Source: Lentisphaeria bacterium
GTDB taxonomy: Bacteria; Verrucomicrobiota; Lentisphaeria; Victivallales; Victivallaceae
Direction: 5' to 3'
DNA length: 10,547 nt
NCBI GenBank assembly: GCA_018265615.1
Contig: JABLYX010000100.1
Coordinates: 1-10,547, forward strand
This document shows positions 5,767-10,547 of the stretch, piece after piece; the stretch's first letter is position 1, and the number at the start of each line of letters is the position of its first letter. The notes under the pieces are model-generated. The model did no database searches. It was not told the origin of the DNA and saw nothing but the letters and a program-made list of their open reading frames with translations. Position numbers and translations under genes: made by a program.

Positions 5767-7500
5767 TTAAAACAGCAGCGCGTGTACGCCCATCTCGGGG
5801 GCGCCGTGGCTTGCGAGCATCGTCAGGCGGCAGCCGGTTGCCCGGGTTCCGGCGGGAATCCGGACAAAGCGCCTGCGGTTGCCGCGGCATTCCGCGAGCA
5901 GTTCCCAACGGCCGCCGTGTTTCAGCTCGACCCGGAACGACTCCGGCAGTTCGGGCGGCAGCCGGAGGCAGTCCGGATTGCCCGGGACCAGTGCGATCCG
6001 CCTCCACAATCCGCTCTCGAAGATGATCGACACCTCATCGATCCGCCGTTCCTGCGGCCACTCGGCCGTCACGCTTCCGCCGGGGAGGGCGCGCCACATG
6101 TGCGGTTCTGCCCCGATCGGGCGCGTCCAGCCGTCGAGCAGCGCTCCGGCCTCTTCCGCGATGTGCGCGCCTTCATACTCCGGCAGTCGAAGCGGAACGC
6201 CCGGCAGGTAGCAGTCCTGCCGCAGCAGAAGCTGTTGGAGCTCGTTGAGCCGGCGCTTCCCGACTTCGCGCGGGGAAATTCCGTGCCGCAGCGCGAATGC
6301 GGCGGCGGTTCCGGCGGCCTGCGCCATCGACGCACAGGTTCCGATGACCCGCGTTGAACTCAGCGCGGCATGGGTCACGCTCACGCAGCGCCCGCCGACG
6401 AACAGATTTTCGATATTCCGCGAATAGAGGCAGCGATACGGAATCCCGTACGGCGACGGCGCGGGGTGATGGATGTTCAGCGGGGCGTCGAGGTTCACCG
6501 CCCGGAACCCGGCCGGGTTGTGGTCGTCCATCGTCCAGCCGCCGTAGGCGACGGTATCCGCGAACTTCCCCTCCGCCTCGATGTCGCGCTGGGTCAGGAT
6601 GTGATCCCCGACGTAGCGGCGGCTCTCGCGTTTCGACGGCAGGAACTGAAGCCACTCCAAAGCGAGGTTCTCCGCGCCGTGATCCCCCCGGTTTTTGATG
6701 TGGTCCCAGACGCCGAGCAGGATTTTAAGCAGCTCCGGACGCAGTTTCTCGGTGTCCGCGATCGAATCGTCTTCGCCGCCAAGCTCGACCCACCAGTAAC
6801 CTTCGAGCAGGTTGCGGTGTCCCTCCGCGCCGAACGGCAGCTCGGAGTCGTCGGAATAGGTATAAGCCCAATCCGGCTTTTCGAACGGCTGCGGCGTATC
6901 ATGCCGCCGGGTCTGGAAGATACAGCTCATCCCCATCGTGCCGCGGTCCGCGGCCTCCGGGCCGATCGACTCCCCGAATTCGCTCCGCGCTTCGCGGCCG
7001 ACCCGGAATTCCGCGCCCGTGAGGGGCGCAAGAACGGCGTCGCCGGAGCTGTCGGCGAAGAGTTCCGCCTCGACCCGGATTCTCTTCTGGGTCGTGGTTT
7101 GCCAACCGGTGACGGCTTTCAGGCGGTTCCCCTGCATCTCCGCATCGAAGCAGGAACAGTTGTAAATGACTTCAAGGTTCGGTTCGCGTTCCGCTGCTCC
7201 CCAGAGCACCATATCCCAGACGGAGTAGCTCGCGTTCGGATTGCAGCCGCAGTTTTCGAGCCGCAGCTCTTCGAGGATGCCGGTCTCCCGCAGGTTCGGG
7301 AGCTGCCCGAGCCGGTCCGCGCCGGAGATCTGCACGCGGCATTCGCCGGAGCCGTTCCCGCCCGGCGTCGGCCGGTCATGCATCAATATCGTGCGGAAAC
7401 CGTTGCGGGCGCAGGCCAACGCCATGACCAGGCCGGCGATTCCGCCGCCGACCACGCAAAAACCGGCGGAGTGTGTCTCCGCCGCAAAACAGGAGCTCAT
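5767..7500 (-). CDS. FAD-dependent oxidoreductase (FAD_oxidored-like) with C-terminal beta-rich domain
   Basis: The protein has 577 residues and no signal peptide. An N-terminal Rossmann dinucleotide motif is clear at residues 15-34 (CVVGGGIAGLVMALACARNG, Gly18/20/23), followed by the PGGNGSGECR loop of the FAD_oxidored family. ADSSGDAVLAPLTGAEF and the segment around residues 366-393 (FVGGRCVSVTHAALSSTRVI, then CASMAQAAGTAAA) are the other family landmarks that close the FAD site. From about residue 445 to the end the sequence leaves the flavoprotein fold and looks like a galactose-binding-like sandwich (VTAEWPQERRIDEVSIIFES, WELLAECRGNRRRFVRI). It begins four bases after the stop of the upstream hydrolase gene, so translation is probably coupled. 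GTGAAG just before the start lies inside the upstream gene. The substrate is unknown; a sugar or glycoside is inferred from the operon only. Confidence 0.88.
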   Translation of the reverse strand: MSSCFAAETHSAGFCVVGGGIAGLVMALACARNGFRTILMHDRPTPGGNGSGECRVQISGADRLGQLPNLRETGILEELRLENCGCNPNASYSVWDMVLWGAAEREPNLEVIYNCSCFDAEMQGNRLKAVTGWQTTTQKRIRVEAELFADSSGDAVLAPLTGAEFRVGREARSEFGESIGPEAADRGTMGMSCIFQTRRHDTPQPFEKPDWAYTYSDDSELPFGAEGHRNLLEGYWWVELGGEDDSIADTEKLRPELLKILLGVWDHIKNRGDHGAENLALEWLQFLPSKRESRRYVGDHILTQRDIEAEGKFADTVAYGGWTMDDHNPAGFRAVNLDAPLNIHHPAPSPYGIPYRCLYSRNIENLFVGGRCVSVTHAALSSTRVIGTCASMAQAAGTAAAFALRHGISPREVGKRRLNELQQLLLRQDCYLPGVPLRLPEYEGAHIAEEAGALLDGWTRPIGAEPHMWRALPGGSVTAEWPQERRIDEVSIIFESGLWRRIALVPGNPDCLRLPPELPESFRVELKHGGRWELLAECRGNRRRFVRIPAGTRATGCRLTMLASHGAPEMGVHALLF

Positions 7501-7504
7501 AACT

Positions 7505-9787
7505 TCACTTCACCAATCTCACCAGCAGCGGATTCTGCTGCAGACTCATATTCTCTACGACCAGGTCGCCGTTCTCCGCTTTCATCGGGATGTCATAGTT
7601 GACCCCGGTGACGATGTCCTGCGCGACGGCGCTGCGGTATTTCGCGCCGCCCGGCATCCGGAACGAAAGCGTGCGGTTGTTGAATTCACGCGAATACGGC
7701 TGCTTCGACCAGACTGCGAGAATCACATCGCCGGCTTTGTTCCGGAACGGCACGATCGCACAGCCGTTGTCGCCTTCGACCTGGTTGTCGTCCCAGTTCC
7801 GTACCAGGATCGAGCGTTGGTTGCCGCGATGCAGCTTCTCCGCCGTGATCGCGGGGGCGATGTCCGGTGCATGGCTGAAGCCGGCGAGGCGCGAATTCAA
7901 ATTCCGGAACATCCGGTACGACGGTTTTTCGCTGTAATCTCCGCGCAGCAGCCCGAAGTTCGCCTCGGCGCTGTTCTGCTTCGAATACTGCTTGTCGAGG
8001 AAGCAGTACTGGGCGACCATCGCGATATCGAGCGACAGCGATTCGAGAAAGCGGCGCGCAAGATAGCTTGCCTGCGCATCTTCCGTGTATCCGCCGTACT
8101 GCCCCTTTTCGTTCACGCCGTCCCACCAGTAGGTGGTGTAGCCGCACTCGGTGAGCCAGAGCGAACGCGGTTTGCCGGTCTCGCGGAATTTGCGGTGATA
8201 ATCCTCGATGAGCCCGCGGTAGGAGCACGCCTTGTCGCCGACACGGACGCCGTCGCGTTTTTCGTAGCTCCAACCGTACGGAACCTTCTCCGGCGGAAGG
8301 CAGTAGCTGTACGGATGCTCGCTCACGCCGTCGAGTTTATCCGTTACGCCGAGGTCGAGGTAGCGGTAGTTGGTCGGCGTATTCGCGCCGAGCCCGATGA
8401 TCGTGGCGGCGGGGTAGACCTGCTTGAACCGTTCCGCGATCGCGTTCGTGTATTTCAGGTGTTCACGGACCCACGGAGAGGTCGAATTGTCCTTTTCCCT
8501 GCCGTTCCACGGGCCGCCGAACTTCTGCCGCCAGCCGCCCTGTCCGAACGGCTCGTTGCCGAGTTCGTAGATATCGACGAGATCGCGGGTTTCGCGTACC
8601 ATCGCATCGACCCGCTTCAGGTACTCTTCGACCGGAGCGTCCGCATAGAGGCGGAAAATCGGAATGACCTTGAGCCCTTTCGACCGGGCGTAGCGCATCC
8701 ATTCGAGGTCGTGCGGGCGCACCCGGTAGCCGCCCTTGTCGTCTTTTTCAAGCAGGACGGTGTCGCGGATCCACTTGAATCCGGCTTCGGCGATCCTGTC
8801 GGTCAGCATGCGGTAATCGGCGTAGCCGCTGAACACGCTGTTATTGCCCTGCCCGTAGGCGAAGTGGACCTGCGTCCCGATCCGCGACTCCGGAATCTCG
8901 GAGCTTGTGAAAAATCTGTCCATGCCGAGCGCCGCATATCCGGCCCCGGTCAGCGGGACCTCCGCCGAACCGGCGAAGCCCTGCCCGGCAAGCGAGATCC
9001 GGAGCGTATAGCGATTGTCCGGGTTCCCGCAGAGGTCGCGGCCGATCAGCAGTTGGAACTCCTGCGCTTTCGCCGGATCGGTGCGGAAGCGCCAGGCCCG
9101 GTCGCGCGTCAGCTGCGGAAACGTCACGCTCAGTTCCCCGGACTGCGCCCCGGCCTCCGGAACCGTTTTCAGTGTCAGCAGCAGTCCGTCCGGACGCCCC
9201 TCGAAACTGCCGGAAACCCGGTAGGCCCCGGCGGGGAACTCGAACGGTTCCGCTTTCGGCAGTTCCGCAACCGGCGCCGAGCAGTTCACCCGATCCACGA
9301 TGACTTTGCCGGAGAGCGGCGTATTCTCGTCACGATGCACGACAAGCTGGAACGCCGTAACCGGCAGGGTGAACTCTTTCTCCTCCTTTTTACCGCCCCA
9401 GCTCGTCTGCCACTTCTCCACCGGAGCGGAGAGCTCCGCCTTCCCGCCTCCTTTGAAGACAGCGGGCGCGCTTTGAAAAATGCGTCCGTTCGCATCCGTC
9501 ACACGCAGGGAAAGCTTCACATCGGCGGATGGAACCGCTTTGATGGAAAACCGTTCCGTCCCCGGCGGCAGCTTCCCGCGCAGCTGCATTGCGACATAGC
9601 GCCCGCCTTTGGAGAAATCGTATTCGGCGCCGGCTTTGCCGTCCGCCACGGCAATTTTTCCGGCCGCGCCGGGATATTCGCCGCCGTTATGAAACCCCCA
9701 CGACGCGCTTTTTCCGATCCCGGACAAGTCGAACTCCGCCGCGGCCAGCACTGCCGGAAGCAATGCGATCAACCACCATTTTTTCAT
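7505..9787 (-). CDS. Secreted glycoside hydrolase, clan A-type TIM barrel (GH5/GH39-like), multidomain
   Basis: The protein has 760 residues. The start at 9787 is set by GGAGG (plus-strand 9795-9799), seven bases upstream. MKKWWLIALLPAVLAAAEFD is a clean Sec signal peptide with an AAA-type cleavage region, so the enzyme is exported. Residues about 20-285 are beta-rich and look like one or two carbohydrate-binding-type sandwiches. The barrel spans about 290-640: GTQVHFAYG, AEAGFKWIRDTVLL, the acid/base Glu412 in DIYELGNEPFG, LGANTPTNY, DGVSEHPYSYC, and the nucleophile Glu547 in LWLTECGYTTYWW. The Asn-Glu-Pro on strand 4 and the Thr-Glu on strand 7, 135 residues apart, are the clan GH-A arrangement with retaining chemistry. 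The last 110 or so residues form a small beta domain. I cannot assign the CAZy family or substrate. It is the middle gene of the operon, 15 bases after the pseudopilin-like gene. Confidence 0.85.
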   Translation of the reverse strand: MKKWWLIALLPAVLAAAEFDLSGIGKSASWGFHNGGEYPGAAGKIAVADGKAGAEYDFSKGGRYVAMQLRGKLPPGTERFSIKAVPSADVKLSLRVTDANGRIFQSAPAVFKGGGKAELSAPVEKWQTSWGGKKEEKEFTLPVTAFQLVVHRDENTPLSGKVIVDRVNCSAPVAELPKAEPFEFPAGAYRVSGSFEGRPDGLLLTLKTVPEAGAQSGELSVTFPQLTRDRAWRFRTDPAKAQEFQLLIGRDLCGNPDNRYTLRISLAGQGFAGSAEVPLTGAGYAALGMDRFFTSSEIPESRIGTQVHFAYGQGNNSVFSGYADYRMLTDRIAEAGFKWIRDTVLLEKDDKGGYRVRPHDLEWMRYARSKGLKVIPIFRLYADAPVEEYLKRVDAMVRETRDLVDIYELGNEPFGQGGWRQKFGGPWNGREKDNSTSPWVREHLKYTNAIAERFKQVYPAATIIGLGANTPTNYRYLDLGVTDKLDGVSEHPYSYCLPPEKVPYGWSYEKRDGVRVGDKACSYRGLIEDYHRKFRETGKPRSLWLTECGYTTYWWDGVNEKGQYGGYTEDAQASYLARRFLESLSLDIAMVAQYCFLDKQYSKQNSAEANFGLLRGDYSEKPSYRMFRNLNSRLAGFSHAPDIAPAITAEKLHRGNQRSILVRNWDDNQVEGDNGCAIVPFRNKAGDVILAVWSKQPYSREFNNRTLSFRMPGGAKYRSAVAQDIVTGVNYDIPMKAENGDLVVENMSLQQNPLLVRLVK

Positions 9788-9794
9788 TCCATAT

Positions 9795-9799
9795 CCTCC
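9795..9799 (-). promoter_or_regulatory. Ribosome binding site of the secreted hydrolase
   Basis: GGAGG on the minus strand, seven bases before the ATG at 9787, falls in the 15-base gap after the pseudopilin-like stop (9803-9805). It fixes the start of the hydrolase and shows that it is translated independently of its upstream neighbour. Confidence 0.7.
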
Positions 9800-9802
9800 G
9801 TA

Positions 9803-10531
9803 TCAAATGTCTTTCAGACGGTTTTCGACTTCCCAGCGGTTGTTCGCCTTGCCGGATTTGCTGAACACTCCGACTGCGTAAAGCCCGGAGTAGAGGCCGT
9901 TGGCGGAACGCACCGCCTCGGCGTGGCCGTCGACGAACACCGCGTTGCAGACGCCGCTGTGGCGCGGGTACACCTGCGGATTCGACGCATTCGGCTCGTA
10001 GTGCGCCCAGTAGTGGCCCCGCACCGTCGCCGCGTTCGAGACGTTCGTTGCGGCGTCGGCCACATAGAGCAGCCGCGACGCATCTTTCACCTTGCTCAGC
10101 TTGTGCGGCGGATGAACGAGCTTGCGGTTGATGCCGTAACTGATCATGCCTTCATCAAAAAGCTCGATTTTGGTTTTCGTTCCGGCTTCCAGGGCGGGCT
10201 GGATGTCCTTGCCGCACCAGAACACTTCTGATGCGCCGCGGTTCGCAACATCCTGCCGCTTCGAGAAGTACGGAATCGTCACGGTATGCCAGCGGAACGA
10301 CGGCCCCTTGCCGACCTCGCCGGGCGCGAACGGCGCCCAGCTTTCATTGTCGACCGCATAAGAAGCGTAAACCGCTCCATGCTGACGGAGATTTCCCACG
10401 CATTTGATGCTCTGAGCGCGATCCCGCGCCTGATTCAGCGCCGGCAGCAGCATCGATGCGAGAATCGCGATGATCGCAATTACCACAAGCAATTCAATCA
10501 ATGTGAAGCATGCGAACGAATTTTGCCGCAT
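9803..10531 (-). CDS. Prepilin-type leader protein with H-x9-DG motif (type II pseudopilin-like)
   Basis: The protein has 242 residues. A short basic leader precedes CFTLIELLVVIAIIAILASM (residues 8-27), the class III prepilin helix with the Phe+1 and Glu+5 expected by prepilin peptidase, followed by LLPALNQARDRAQ. The residue before Phe is Cys (FAC/FTLIE), not the usual Gly. Near the C-terminus, residues 191-202 read HSGVCNAVFVDG, exactly the H-x9-DG motif shared by the many pseudopilin-like proteins of Planctomycetes, Lentisphaerae and relatives; the following His-Ala-Glu also fits. It should anchor in the inner membrane and reach outward, perhaps in a secretion pseudopilus or on the surface. 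It is the first gene seen of the operon and lies 15 bases before the hydrolase. No Shine-Dalgarno is visible in the 16 bases upstream that remain in the window, so the start rests on the leader sequence. The operon promoter lies beyond the edge. Confidence 0.88.
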   Translation of the reverse strand: MRQNSFACFTLIELLVVIAIIAILASMLLPALNQARDRAQSIKCVGNLRQHGAVYASYAVDNESWAPFAPGEVGKGPSFRWHTVTIPYFSKRQDVANRGASEVFWCGKDIQPALEAGTKTKIELFDEGMISYGINRKLVHPPHKLSKVKDASRLLYVADAATNVSNAATVRGHYWAHYEPNASNPQVYPRHSGVCNAVFVDGHAEAVRSANGLYSGLYAVGVFSKSGKANNRWEVENRLKDI

Positions 10532-10547
10532 AATGCGCAGTATGTGA

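Noticed and set aside
6370..7602. 410-residue plus-strand frame antisense to the FAD oxidoreductase
   Set aside because: A shadow of the flavoprotein reading frame; no motifs of its own.
7241..10231. 996-residue open frame on the plus strand
   Set aside because: It is antisense to the hydrolase and pseudopilin genes, which have clear domains, a signal peptide and ribosome binding sites. Long open antisense frames are common in GC-rich DNA with strong codon bias, and its translation is Arg/Val/Ala-rich with no motif.

Overview
The window looks like part of a GC-rich Gram-negative genome from the PVC group, most plausibly a Lentisphaerota (Victivallis-like) bacterium. The clue is the gene content. 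A prepilin-type leader protein carrying the H-x9-DG motif sits in an operon with a secreted glycoside hydrolase, opposite an AraC/XylR-type regulator with its own GH2 enzyme. This taxonomic call is an inference; no rRNA or marker gene is present.

Positions 1-2231 are an accessory island. It opens with the last 52 bases of an IS630-family element (the rest lies outside the window). Next come a short C-terminal remnant of a protein with an NC...A-type papain/NlpC-like look (55-227) and a clearly AT-rich gene for a signal-peptide-bearing protein of unknown family (244-1110). After a weak terminator there is a GC-rich, frame-broken ORF remnant (1167-1548). A second, heavily decayed IS630 copy follows (1545-2229), with recognisable 32-bp imperfect terminal inverted repeats, TA on both sides, frameshifts, a stop codon and an internal deletion. 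Both IS copies point the same way and bracket the AT-rich cargo. The remnant plus the following gene could be a relic toxin/immunity pair, but this is tentative.

Positions 2232-5676 hold a compact sugar-responsive module. After about 310 bases with no convincing gene come a sigma70-like promoter (2545-2572), an AraC-family regulator with a LacI/XylR-like sensor half (2617-3783), a 96-base intergenic region, and a cytoplasmic GH2 glycoside hydrolase (3880-5676). The intergenic region carries two good and one weaker copies of a 13-base direct repeat at an exact 21-base period, which suits an AraC-family activator. It is the best regulatory signal in the window.

Positions 5681-10531 hold a convergent minus-strand operon. 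Transcription runs from the right: a prepilin-like H-x9-DG protein (10531-9803), a secreted clan-A-type glycoside hydrolase (9787-7505), and an FAD-dependent oxidoreductase with a C-terminal beta-rich domain (7500-5767). Gaps are 15 and 4 bases. A 13-bp hairpin plus T-tract (minus sense) ends the operon between the two convergent units. Together the two units read as a polysaccharide-use locus: an exported hydrolase and a surface pseudopilin-like protein outside, an oxidoreductase for a released sugar or glycoside, and a cytoplasmic GH2 under AraC control. The substrate cannot be read from the sequence.
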